Positions 22,900-35,190 of a stretch of 64,000 bases of DNA are shown here, piece by piece. Each line of letters begins with the position of its first letter. Position 1 is the first letter of the stretch. The notes under the pieces are model-generated. The model was not told where the DNA came from. It worked only from the letters and a program-made list of their open reading frames with translations, and did no database searches. Source of the DNA: Saturnia japonica (taxonomy: Eukaryota > Arthropoda > Insecta > Lepidoptera > Saturniidae); NCBI GenBank assembly GCA_033032175.1, contig CM065322.1, positions 16,492,001 to 16,556,000 of the forward strand. The letters run 5' to 3'. A program made the position numbers and the translations under genes.

Positions 22900-23803
22900 A
22901 ACCTATTATTGCAGACTACAAAAATCTATACAGCAGTATTAAGTAAAAGCCTAAAATTATTAGTAACAGTAAAAACTCACATATTACTGTTAGTTTAATA
23001 TCTATAAAATGGCGCTCGCACGCATCTCGCCTCGTTAGTTCTCACATTATGTGTTTTTTGTTGTACATGAGGACCAAAAAATTAGCGTCTTTAATCTATC
23101 CACTACGTGGGATGTGAGTCGTACTTTTACACTTATGATAATGATATGTGTTGAGGACAGATGAGTAGACATCGCCTCACAGTATAAAATAAAAGAAATC
23201 TAATGTTGATATATTTGTTGCGAGTCTAAGTTGTCATGTTTGTATTTTTACGTATAACCATTCAATGTCGTTTATTTCGTGTTTTTATGGTCAATTATTT
23301 AGAATATCTTTTAAACCACGTCTTGTTATTTTGTGCTTTTATTTTGTAGTTATATAGATAATAAATGGTTTTGTTTTATAACGTATGTCTATGTACTATT
23401 AGCAATTTGCTTAGGAAATTTATATGGTTTAGAATGACTTAGTAATTAAAATTACGTGTTTCTTGAAGTTAGGGTAAGAATTATCTAGCTTATAATGTTT
23501 TACTATGACTAATTACTTGTTAGGAACTACGATTTATCTATTGAAAGTGATTATGTATTATATACTGCCATGTTGTGTACCATAAATAATTTGTGTGTTT
23601 GTGTTTATATTTGTAGGGTAAGTATTCCCTAACCAGAAGACTATTTAAAGTCTTCTAAAGTAAATGGTCTTTTGCAAATGGTCTTATGTAAATTTTCTTA
23701 TGTGAATTATCTTATGTAAAAACTGCATTACGTAACTCGAATGAGTCATTGTTTTTGTGGCATAAATATTATTATTAACGTGTAATTATAATTATTACTT
23801 ATT
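22900..23803. other. AT-rich sequence inside the right-arm insertion
   Basis: No ORF, RNA gene or repeat partner was recognised. Internal TGGTCTT/TTATGTAAA motifs repeat a few times near 23665-23720. Confidence 0.4.
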
Positions 23804-23815
23804 AATTTAAAAACC
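23804..23815. repeat. Target-site duplication, left, of RTE element
   Basis: AATTTAAAAACC here is repeated exactly at 26679-26690, after the ATG/TGA-rich tail of the element. It defines both ends of the insertion. Confidence 0.85.
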
Positions 23816-26678
23816 GTTTAATTTGCCGTGGTGGTTCCGGCTTAGAATTGACCCCTCCATCTCTACCCGTGGATGTCGTAAGAGGCGACTAAGGGAAAAA
23901 AAGCGTGGCGAGTATGGGCAAATCCCCCCAATGAAAACGACAAGAACGACCAGGCCCCCAGTCCCCGGCGGCCCCGCTATTCCTAGTTTCGGTAGCGGCT
24001 ATGGTAACGGCGGGGCAGGGGGTGCTAAGAATCCCCGGAAGAGTTCCAGCTACCGACCCCCACGACAACTGGCCCTGGCAACATATAATAATCGCACTTT
24101 GAGGACTGACGAGAAAATTGTCGAGCTGGAAGAGGAAATAGACAAGTTACACTGGGATCTTATAGGATTATCAGAAGTCCGAAGAGAGGGTGAGGACACG
24201 ATAATCATGAAATCAGGTAACTTGTTCTATTACAGGGAGGGCGACCAACAGTCCCTAGGTGGTGTCGGGTTTATCGTCCGGAAGTCTCTCATTAACAACA
24301 TCGTGACCATCGACAGTGTGTCGAGCAGGGTAGCGTACCTGATACTCAGAATATCCAAAAGATATTCGTTGAAGGTCATACAGGTTTACGCACCGACCTC
24401 GGTACACCCTGATGATGAAGTGGAGGTTTTGTATGAGGACATTAGTAGGGCCATACATACCTAGAAAACCCACTTCACTGTTGTAATGGGAGACTTTAAC
24501 GCAAAGCTGGGCAAAAGAGATGGTGAAGAGTTGGGAGTGGGGCAATTTGGTTATGGGCAACGGAACCTTAGGGGCCAGAGGTTGGCCGATTTTATGGAGA
24601 AAGAGAGACTCTTTATGATTAACTCTTTCTTCCAGAAGCCACCTCATAGGAAATGGACCTGGATGAGCCCCGATGGTTCCACGAAAAATGAGATAGACTT
24701 CATCATGACCACGAAGAGACAAATATTCAATGATGTCACTGTGATTCACAGAGTGAAAACCGGCAGTGGTCACCGAATGGTTAGAGGCACATTGAATATC
24801 AATCTAAAAATAGAAAGTTCTCGCCTGATGAAGTCTACGCTCCGACCCTCTAATGCTCAACTCCAAAACCCCGAGAGCTTTCGAGTCGAATTGAAAAACC
24901 AATTCGATTCCCTAGATAGTTGCGTTACCGTAGATGATATTAGTAATAGGCTGGTAGAAACTGTCCATGCGGTTGGGTCCAAGTTATTTAAAACTCACCG
25001 TAGCAATAGGACTCAAAAGATATCAGATCAAACCCGAAAACTCATGGCGGATCGACGTGGTATGGTGCTGCAGTCTTCCGATGACGCTAAGTCGTATAGG
25101 CAGCTCAATAGATCTATTCATAAATCCTTGTATTGACCCGACACTATACCGAAGATATCCCCGACATCACCCTGTACGAGATTAGGATGGCCCTTAAGCA
25201 GCTTAAGAACAACAAGGTGCCGGATTATGACGGAATTACATCAGAGCTTCTTAAAGCGGGTGAAACACCGGTACTTAAGGTCCTGCAGAAGCTCTTTAAT
25301 TCCGTTATACTCGAGGGTAAAATGCCGGAAACGTGGGGCGGCAGCGTGGTGGTCCTGTTCTTCAAGAAAGGTGATAAAACCTTATTGAAGACCTATCGGC
25401 CCATCTCGTTGCTGAGCCATGTTTATAAGCTGTTTTCGAGGGTCATCACGAATCGTCTCGAGCACAAGTTTGATGACTTCCAGCCTCCCGAACAAGCCGG
25501 TTTCCGAAAAGGCTTTAGCACCGTAGACCACATCTATACGCTGCGGCAGATTATACAGAAGACTGAGGAGTATAATCTGCTTTTATGCTTAGCGTTCGTG
25601 GACTACGAAAAAGCCTTTGATTCGGTCGAAACCTGGGCAGTGTTGCAGTCTCTCCAGCGGTGCCGTATTGACTATCGATATATCAAAGTGTTGAAGTGCT
25701 TGTACAACAACGCCACCATGTCGGTCCGAGTACAGGAGCAGTGCACGAAGGCAATTTCTTTGAGAAGAGGCATTAGACAGGGAGACGTAATATCTCCGAA
25801 ACTGTTTACCGCCGCTCTAGAGGACGCCTTCAAGCTCTTGGAATGGCAAGGACTCGGCATCAATGTTAATGGCGAGTACATCACTCACCTTCGATTTGCT
25901 GACAACATCGTAGTCATGGCAGAATCGCTGGAAGATCTTGGCACAATGCTCGATGGCCTCGACAAAGTTTCTCAACAGGTGGGCCTTAAAATGAACATGG
26001 ACAAGACGAAAATCATGTCGAATATCCATGTGGTGCCCACTCCAGTATCAGTAGGGAACTCTTGTCTAGAAGTTGTTGAAGAATATGTCTACCTGGGACA
26101 AACAGTCCAGTTAGGTAGGTCCAACTTTTAAAAAGAGGTCAGTCGACGAATCCAACTCGGCTGGGCAGCGTTCGGGAAACTGCGCGTCGTCTTCTCGTCC
26201 AAAATACCTCAGTGCCTCAAGACGAAAGTCTTTGACTAGTGTGTGTTGCCAGTGATGACATACGGCACAGAGACGTGGTCGCTCACTGTGGGCCTCATAA
26301 GAAAGCTCAAGGTCGCTCAGCGAGCTATGGAGAGGGCTATGCTTGGTGTTTCTCTACGAGATCGAATCAGAAATGAGGAGATCCGTAGACAAACTAAGGT
26401 AACCGACATAGCCAAAAGGATTAGCAAGTTGAAGTGGCAGTGGGCGGGGTACATAGTTCGGAAAACTGACGGCCGTTGGGGCAGAAAGGTTCTCGAGTGG
26501 AGACCACGCACCGGAAAGCGCAGCGTAGGACGGCCCCCCACTAGATGGAAAGACGACATAATAAAGGTCGCTGGGAGCCGTTGGGTGCAGGCCGCACAAG
26601 ATCGGTCGCTCTGGAGATCTATGGGGGAGGCCTATGTTCAGCAGTGGACGTCCTGCGGCTGAAATGATGATGATGATG
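23816..26678 (+). mobile_element. RTE-clade LINE with both ends, degenerate
   Basis: A 12-base target-site duplication bounds a 2.86 kb unit. It begins with a short leader containing the motif CGTGGATGTCGTAAGAGGCG, common in lepidopteran RTE elements as I recall. It continues with one ORF (endonuclease then reverse transcriptase) and ends in a (TGA)n-type tail instead of poly(A), as is usual for RTE. Internal damage is listed under the ORF entry. Confidence 0.93.
23823..26662 (+). pseudogene. RTE endonuclease/reverse transcriptase pseudogene
   Basis: Once a single EN-RT protein. The endonuclease part has LALATYNNRTL, WDLIGLSEVRREG, YAPTS, VVMGDFNAKLG (about 24484) and SGHRMVRG. The RT part has MALKQLKNNKVP, YRPISLLSHVYKLFSRVI, EQAGFRKGFSTVDHI, LAFVDYEKAFDSVE, GIRQGDVISPKLFT and HLRFADN. 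The C-terminal region has GYIVRKTDGRWGRKVLEWRP and SVGRPPTRWKDD. Damage: in-frame TAG at 24462, a frame change with apparent loss of the EN-RT linker near 25130, TAA at 26129 and TAG at 26237. The catalytic FADD box reads FADN at 25895-25906, so the RT would be dead even if the frame were open. Confidence 0.93.
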
Positions 26679-27094
26679 AATTTAAAAACCTATGATTAGT
26701 TAAATATAGTCCTAAGCATATAACGCCCAATGTAATAGTTATAAATACCAAGATTATTTAAATTCCGTGCCAAGTTGTACAACGGTACGGCTCGAAAGTT
26801 CAGTTCACATCCCCATATTATACGGGATTCTGGTGGCGGCTTAAGATAAATAAATACAGTCCACATTGTATCTGTGTTTTTTGGACCAAACCCAACAATA
26901 TGACTACCTTGTTATGACAATGGTGTGGATGCTTCTAAACCTGGAGTGCTCTATGAGTCGATCGCGGGGTTTCTTGAAAATATTACCTTGATAGTATCGC
27001 AGCGTCGATCGTCGGCGTTACTATGCCTTTAGTATTAATATTCATGCGTATTTATATCCTACATTTTGTTTTATTTTTAATGCAATACAGTTAT

Positions 27095-28620
27095 GCACTT
27101 GGCTTCGATCTTACCTGATGGTAAGTAAAGATGAGGTCGACGATGTATCGAGCTTACCTATTAAATGCTTATTCAATCTTCGCTTGAAGACTCCCAAGTT
27201 ATAGGTGGATGGGAAAACAGACGACGGGAGTGAATTCCACTCCTTTTCCGTTCGCATAATGAACGTCGAAGCATAACGCTTCGTGCGAATCAGGGGAATT
27301 TCCACGACATAAGGGTGGAATCCTTCACGGCGTCTAGTTATCCTATTGTGGAATGGATTGGGCAGAATTAAATCGTGCAATTCCTCTGCACACTCTCCAA
27401 AGTGCAACTTGTAAAACACTGAGAGGCAAGTTACCTTACGTCGATGCTCTAGACAGAGCTTTTTCGCTGTCATCAGTGCCGTTAGGAAAAACGGACTCCG
27501 TTTAGCTGAGAACAGACGCGCTTGTGTTTTTTCAGCATTAAATCTGACCAAGTTCGCATCACCCCAGTGGGATACGAACCTAAGGTTCAGATTCAAGCGT
27601 TCAACCATGGCCTCTCTCTCATTATGGACTTCCTGTTAATTAGCCTGCGAATTGAATAAGTTACAGTGCTGTCATCTGCGTACCCAACGATACCGGGTTT
27701 TAGTAGATCGTTGATGTGCAGCAGAAATAGTGTCGCTGAGAGTACAGGTCCCTGAGGAACTCCGGCATTTATAGCCTTGGTAAAAAGTGAGGTTATGGCT
27801 ATTGGTCAGTAATTAGAGGGGTCTGCTCGGCTCCCCTTTTTAGGAACTGGCTGGATGTTTGCAAGCTTCCAAGACTTTGAAACAGTACCGGATTCCAGAG
27901 AGAGGCAGAAAAGACGTGTCAGAGCAGGAGCCAACTCAGGTGCGCCGTTTTTAAGTACCCTTGATGAAATGCCATAGGTGCCAAAGGCTTTATTCACGTC
28001 TAGATTTAGAAGCACTCCTCGTACGTGCTTAGTAAGGATTGCAATTTCCCGTATTACTGAACCGCACGAAGATATTGTGGGCGGAATTCTATAACCAGCA
28101 TCCGGATGTGAATTATTTGCAAACTGGCTTGAAAAATATTCGCCTTTTCAGCTGCAGAACGAGCCAGCATACCATCAAATTTTATCAAAGGTGGAAGCGA
28201 AGGCCTAAGAAAGTTTACTTCGACCGGTTTGACGAGAGACCAAAAAGCTTTGCTTCCTGAGGGATAAGTAGCAAGCTTGGCTCCAATGCGAGCAATGTGG
28301 TCAAAGCAAGCTTTTCGGCAGAACTTTCTTACTGAACTTGGTAGCTTTATTAAAAGCTTACGTTTTGTCTTGCAAATCGGGGGATTTGTGGCAACGTGAT
28401 TCAGCCTACGCTTCTAAAGCTAATACTTTAGCCCTTTCAGCTTCAGCACAATCAGCGTTAAACCACGGGCGAGCTACACCCACGATTGGTACGTCGAAAT
28501 ATGGTACAAAATATTCCATAGCCCGACTCATCACATCGGAAATGGCAGAAGCGCAGCTTGACGGATTTGGTGACAGAAAGCATGTTTTCTGCCAAGGACA
28601 AGATGCTATGAAGTAACGCA
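27095..28620 (-). pseudogene. Jockey/CR1-group LINE ORF2 fragment with deletions
   Basis: Minus strand, in order: linker region with GVARPWFNADCAEAERAK (about 28440-28500), then FGTYGISSRVLKNGAPELAP and LANIQPVPKKGSRADPSNY (27806-27980), then in another frame NAGVPQGPVLSATLFLLHIN and VGYADDSTV, with YADD at 27671-27682. It ends with the C-terminal part (27111-27608) containing RVS/FVSHWGDANLVRFNAEKT, CLSVFYKLHFGECAEELHD and EKEWNSLPSSVFPSTYNLG. The catalytic YADD survives, but blocks between SNY and NAGVPQG and after FFLTAL are deleted. The protein is dead. Confidence 0.85.
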
Positions 28621-29010
28621 TCTCATCCCAATCCGCTGACTTATGTCGTCATACCCTTCTCATGCCCCTAGGGCTTGCATCTGGAGAGGGAGTAAGAGAA
28701 GGAAGTATGAAGTAAAAGATGAAAGAAATAGCTACACCGTTCCTATAATTGTCTGTGCGAAACTGCATTTTTAGTTATGAAAATAATGAAATCTAATCTC
28801 TCGGCTGACTAACGAACGCGTATCATCTCGCTCATGGTTAGCAATAGAATTACTTGCTATCCCATAGGAAGTATGTGGATGACATGCAGTCCCATGCACC
28901 AAAATCCTGAAGAGTTTTGTGATTTCTGAGTTTGCACCTTCATCCGGTACCTATTTTATTTGTAATGTGTATTAAAAGCCATCTCATAATCATTATGTTT
29001 TTCTATCGTA
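28621..29010. other. Non-coding end of the right-arm insertion
   Basis: Nothing recognisable between the LINE fragment and the point near 29015 where similarity to the left arm resumes (GCAGTAGATCTCTGACACTA). Confidence 0.4.
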
Positions 29011-30174
29011 TCAGAAGATTGGCAGTTGATCAGCTTCTGCCTAAATTTTTGCAGTAGATCTCTGACACTATAAGTTTAAACACCCATGTTCTAGACTAGA
29101 CAAAGATATTGACCCTTTGGCTCCCGGAAGTTAAAAATGTACATAAAATTGGCAAGTATACAGTATACGTCATCCCCAAGAGCTAAGACCTCTAGAAGGC
29201 GATAACAAACAGAAAAATCCATTTTACAACGAAAAATGTGTCATTATTAGGGTTGCCATTTGTACTTTATAATAAAGTAGTGTACGTTACTACGGGCAAT
29301 TATACTATAATATAATTTATGAGGAAAATAAAGTACGTGAATCAAATGCTTTATTCACAATTAGATTTTTTTTTTTAAACACCAAGGAAGTTGAAAATTG
29401 TAAACCAAACGAATGTGTATTCCCAACTGGTGCAGCGGTGTCTGATTCGATGGAATGATTCACTCATATATGTAAATAACAAAAATAACACCTATATACT
29501 CTCTCAGCTCGTTTATATCTTACTAATTTTTTTTCAAAATCAAATATATTTTCTTCGGCTTTGGCTACCGGTTCGAAAAACATCTCAGTTATGAAGAAGA
29601 AGCGTTAAGACACTTGATTGGGTATTTGTTATTTTATTATAATAAAATTTGTTATTTTATTGTTTTTAGAGTATTTATATTATTTACAGTTATTATCATT
29701 TAATAAGTTAAGTTAAAGAATTCTTGAAACTTGTTCCTCGGTGATTCGCGTGGTCCCATATTATAAATTGGTCGAACTGCCCGTTTTTGTAATACAAATA
29801 TGATATCTACCTCAACTGCGGAATCCCACAGTGTTACCGTAGGAAATTAAGCTGTAGAAGTAATTCATTTTTTTGCCGATTTGATACAATTTATTTTTTC
29901 GCCTAACTTCAACATGAAATATCTTATATTTGCTAAAAAAAAATGTGGCAACCCTAGTTATTATCGTCAAAGCGATTGCGGATTCGATACCCGAAGCGTA
30001 TCTCATGGACTGGACTCATTGCGACAGATCTTGTATTACCGGGAGATTTATATCAGTTTTTATTTAATTTATTTTATAAATGTCTTAAAATATCTTCATA
30101 TAAATCCGATAAATATTAGATCATTCAAAACTTGTAATGTTAGGGTTTTTTACGCCCGGCCAGCTGTACCTTCA

Positions 30175-30430
30175 GTATAAGGCTCAACTTCGACCGTGTG
30201 TCGATTTTTCCCATCTCTGGGACGATTTCGCCTAATAGCTCCTTGATGCCCTGGGCAGGTTGCAGCGAAAGGCTTTCTGCATTGTGAACGATACAAACAT
30301 CACTAATAACTTAGAACCGCTTCAGTTACGAAGAAACATTGTCTCTTTGAGCGTATTTTATCGTCTGTATCAAGGCCACTGTTCTGAAGAGTAGTACAAT
30401 TTTATCACACCATCTCCCTACCACAACAGA
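30175..30430 (+). pseudogene. Jockey/CR1-group LINE fragment (mirror copy)
   Basis: This is the mirror partner of 11605-11850. It reads VDFSHLWDD, LGRLQRKAF, NNLEPLQLRRNIVSLSVFYR and then CSEE followed by a stop. SHLWDD extends the match further towards the RT than can be read in the left copy. Confidence 0.75.
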
Positions 30431-33173
30431 TCTCAGGTACAGGTTCAGGATTTGTACTGCAAAGCATTAACAAGCAACAAATCTTTAGCTTTACAAACAA
30501 TGATGTTTCGTTAGTGTTAGTTATCAATAAAACAGCTTTCATGTAAAAATTATATTTAAATAACATTAAGGCAATGCCGGTTTCTAAATTATTTATACAT
30601 TTATGTTTGTTATATAATATACTATGTATATTTACAGACACTTATACATGGAGAACTTATACATAGTTACTTATACATAGTGGCTGGTTTCACCGCTTCA
30701 AACCTTGTGATTAGCTGTTATAATTGCATTACACATTATGTTAAATACAGTTCAAAAAACAAATATCTACTGAAGAAAATTGAGAAATTGTTGACATGCG
30801 TAAATCATATCGAGATACATGGATGAAACTGATTGCATAAAAACATTTAACGGAACTAATCGGGTTTGATGGGATGTGGAATAACATCATGGACTTCCAA
30901 ACTAGCTTCATTTGCGTAGAATAAAGCTTACTGTTGTTTGCAAGAACGGTGTGTAGTACGTACGCACACTGTACCGTTCTACGTAGGTCATTACTAGTTG
31001 TGGGCGATCATGAATGATTTATATAATCGTGACATTTACTTATTACCTATTAATATTGACTATCAATTATCAAATTAGTAGATAACTTCATAATCATATA
31101 ACATGAGGTAATAATTAGTATTACTAATTCTCGTTCAGTTGTAACTCGTAATCCCATCAGAAGAAGTCCTAAAAGAACTTATATCGACTATTAAGCTAAA
31201 AGAAAGGTCTTCTGAAGCGGAAGGTTGTGAACTCTAAAATCGTTTGATGACTCACTTCGGTATCTCACACTGCGGATTGTGATAAGCGTTTATGTTGTAT
31301 GTTAACAACCATTGTCGATAAATTCTTATCTCTTTTACTCAACGGTATTTCCGATCTTTAATTTCCCCCCGATATTTATTTAATTATTTATACTTTACTC
31401 ATTTTTATATCGCTATGGTCACAATCTCGCCTGATCTTAAGCGACGATGTAGCCTGTGATGGTAGCTCGCTAAGTCTAGTGGAGGACTTGCTCTCAAGCG
31501 GAACATACTTATTCGTTCTTGGCTACAGGTTGATACATAATTCTTCATAATCAGGTTAATAGCAATAATTCTATAGAGCTTAGTTAATAAACTTTTTCTA
31601 ATTTTTTTGAGTAAGCTGTTTTGAACTAAACTGAATTTATGCGTCAAAATTAAAGTACTAGTGAGGCTGATCTGATCAAGTTTGCCGAAGAATATTTTAA
31701 AACACATAACAGAGACACGTTTTCGAATATTGATTATGTCAATAAACGTAATATGGATGGATTATGAGAAATAGATTAATGTATTACCTTTTTTATGTAG
31801 ATAAATATTTGCTTCGCATTACGATATTCATCAAAAAGTAAGGGTAGAATGAAACTAAATATATTTTTTTTTATTTCTATAGGTTCCGTTTAACTACAAT
31901 TTAATTTTATTTAATATGGTAATAAGCTTAGAAATAGAAATGGCTCTCAAGTGTAACTATCGAAACACTATAGATACCACATTCCAACAACTCCGGGAGA
32001 ATTAGTCGTTTAATAATCTATTATCAACTCGGCAGAGTTTGAGAAATGGAAGAGTTTTGGTGTCCATATGAAAATTTGTTTGCTAAATCTGCCAAAAACG
32101 ATCTAACAGAAAAACAACGACAAACTAAAAGGAATATTCATCCTATAATTAAAAGAAGAAATTATATCGTATCACAGAAGAGCTATTAAATTTTTTTGCT
32201 CTCAATGGGATAATTTACAATGTGGTCCTGCCAACCTCCAGCCTCCAAGATGCAAGTTATTCAAAACTCATAAAATACGTCAGATTTCGTCGCATTAAAT
32301 AAACTAAAAGGCATATTATGGCTTCACTTAAAATTATACGTTCAATAATCAATATTTGATGTCGTTTTGGTGAAATGATTTTCACTTTCTTCACATTTTG
32401 AAGTTGTATTCAGTGCTCAACTCTAATTGAATGCAAAGTTAAGTATTTTGACCTATGTGTTAATAAAAACCGTGAAATTATAAGGTGTTAAACTGAAAAT
32501 TGAAGGTATTTTTTGGTTGGACAAACGAATTAAAGGTAGCTACGGCTGATTACTCTGATAAAGAAGCTGTTCAAGTAACATCTAAACTTGAAAATAGACC
32601 ATTTAAATTTTTATATGATGGAAGCAGAAATTTGTATAACTCAGAAAGCGTGCAATCAACTGAACACAATAATAAGTCTACATTATCTATGGACTATTTT
32701 AAATTGAAAATTATATTGTAAACAACTCTTCAAATTTCTTTATATTTAAAACTTTTGGAGGTAACGACAGTGGCATAATAAGACAAGTAAAATGCAAATT
32801 GTTCCAGAAATTTGCATTATTAATTTTCTAAGAGATATTAAAAGTATTAAATGTTTTTAATACATAGCATGTTTCCAATCGACATAATCTTTTAAATGTC
32901 CAAAATAAGACATTATATGTTATTATGCCACTGTTTAAGCCTATTCAAATTATCATAGAAACGGAGTTCCTGTCCGGCTAATCTTTACATAAATTTGTGA
33001 TTTATTAATTGCTAAATGAGCATAGTGCAGGGGACTTGAAATTATTTGGTTTACATATAAATAATAGTCATATGTGAACTGATTTATCTAATGTTCTATG
33101 TATCTAGGCGTTTTCATTTATATGACCAAATTTAGAATGGACCAGCTACCAAAGACAAAGACTTTTCTTAAGA

Positions 33174-34435
33174 TCAATTGGAATGGTTTCTGGCTGGGTG
33201 AGGCGCATGGAGCGTATGAGGCGCATGTAACGCTGGGTTAGCCACAGCAATGATACTGTCTCCACGGGCTGCTACCACTTGGGGTCTGGACTCTTCTGAC
33301 TCCTGGAAATAAATTACCGAGTTTCCTATTACTTTATTTTATTGAAAGTAAAGATTTAGCCTGATGAATTCATAGACGATTGTTGACATTATCTCAAATT
33401 AAGGATAATCAATGAAACAGATGTATTTTAAGTGAATACTAACTATACACAAACTGCGTAAGACAATTTTCTTATATCGCAAAACGGTTCACAATTTCTG
33501 GATATGGGGGTATACGTTTACATTCAGTAATAATCCTAAGGGACTGATATAAATATGACTGTAATTGATTATGTTGACGAAATTTTAACCGCCTTATCAA
33601 AAGGTACAGGGTGAAATTTGCAGAACGCAGTGAACTGATAAGGTGGATAATATGGGCCATAAATGTAAACAGTTTGAAAAGCAACAGCAGACTGTGTAAG
33701 AAAATAAAAGAGAGGAACTCACAGGCGGTGGAGTACTGGTGCTGGAATAGGAGCACCTGGAGTCGGCGTCATCACTCTCAGCTTTCACATTCCACCAGCT
33801 GATAACAAAATACAAAGGCTTTGTCCGAATTTTTATTTATTATTAAAATATGTTTCATTTCCTATTGCACTATCGACAGTAATATTTTTTCCACATTACC
33901 GCTAGTTACTTGGTATTAAATGCTTTATAGCATTAGGGTCGCTAGTGTACAAGCTAAAAGTGCAATAAAGTACCTATTTATTCATAATTACACCATTTTA
34001 ATTTTTTTTTACAAAATAGCTTGAGTTAATATTTGCAAGTAATATGATACGAAGCTGTAATTACTTTTATAACGTCTTATCAACAATGGACTATAATTGA
34101 ATACATACAACTTAGCAAATTTCAGGTTAATCTATTACCACGCACTTTTTGCAATACTTTGTATGAATTTTGTTTGAAACGGCTTCTCTATTACCTTAAT
34201 ATATTATAATTCGAGGGCATAATGTAAATATAAGTTTGTTTACGTTAATATTATTCTGAAATAGCATTCGGTTTTAATAAAAACTCATGTGTTAATCGGC
34301 ATTAGTTCCTTTAACTTAATTTCAAATATTACAGATTAGGTAGTCTTATAGAATTTAGATACGACAATTTTACCTGTGATTAGCATTTCGATTCACATCT
34401 GGACTGACTCTGACAGCATTATTATCGTCGATGTC
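33174..34435 (-). CDS. 3' exons of an unrecognised gene (right copy)
   Basis: Mirror copy of 4353-5592. Exons at 34374-34435, 33723-33798 and 33174-33302 have exactly the same lengths (62, 76 and 129 bases). They have the same GT/AG borders, the same phases and the same TGA. Amino acid differences from the left copy are few: DIDDNN for DIDNSN, VSP for ASP, SDD for SND, ESEES for ESEDS, PALH for PAIH and HAPH for HALH. No indel or stop separates the two copies in coding sequence, although the introns carry indels. As on the left, no upstream exon is found: repeat F (34650) begins about 215 bases before the first exon. It points towards the left copy (tail to tail). Confidence 0.65.
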
Positions 34436-34649
34436 CTGTAAAATAGAATGTTAGATGGTTAACTATTGCAACTATCCCCTTAAGAAATGTCGTTCATCTA
34501 AAAGAACAGTACTAAGCTTTGTGGGTATTGTCAAAGAATTAAGTTTAAGTTGGTTGATTTTGGTAAATTAATAGTACTGCTTATAATCACATTGTTGGGA
34601 ACTTGTATTTATCATATATTTGTTCGTATTGATAACATGTCTTACTAAA

Positions 34650-35190
34650 ACCCTTTAAGATTAAAGGAACCTATTGGCAGTAATCCATTTAGAATTCAAA
34701 ATCTTACTGGAACAAACAAATTGAAATCTTTATTCGATATTCACTTCCAATAACGCTAACAGGTGATACAAATCACAAGGAATTAACACTTTAACCCTTA
34801 ATTCCATTCTTTAAAAGAATTTAGTAGCTACATTAAATTTACAGAAAAATATTGTGATGCCCTCATTATAAAGTACAAATTAGAACCATCTCAAATATTT
34901 ACATAATTCGTCTATATATTTTAGAAGCACCAAATAATAAATAGAAGCATGCAAATATAATATTTACAAAAACAATACTTACCGGATTAAAACAATATAC
35001 AAGTTAGTATAGTAGATAAAGCAAATCAATTTACAATGTCTACAGAAGAAATTTAGTTTTGTTAAAAGCTTTCGACATGCTTACCTTAACTGATAAAATA
35101 CCTACCAATGTTTTGACTAGATTTAAAAAACCTTAGATTTCCCTCACCATTAATTTCTATCTAGAAAATAAATCTAATGAGTTAACAGAG
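34650..35190 (+). repeat. Repeat F, copy 2 (outer edge of right arm)
   Basis: Direct copy of 18498-19060. It starts at the exact point where the palindrome arm ends, so its edge coincides with a rearrangement breakpoint. Confidence 0.85.

Larger units (their letters stand above)
19905..34650. repeat. Right arm of giant imperfect palindrome
   Basis: This is the mirror partner of 4125-16735 (block list given there). It is longer than the left arm because of private insertions: a Jockey LINE fragment (20640-21028), a family A copy (22421-22704) and a block of about 6 kb (roughly 22900-29010) holding the RTE element and a second LINE fragment. It preserves the empty target site of the left-arm R1 element near 31160-31175. 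Confidence 0.9.
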
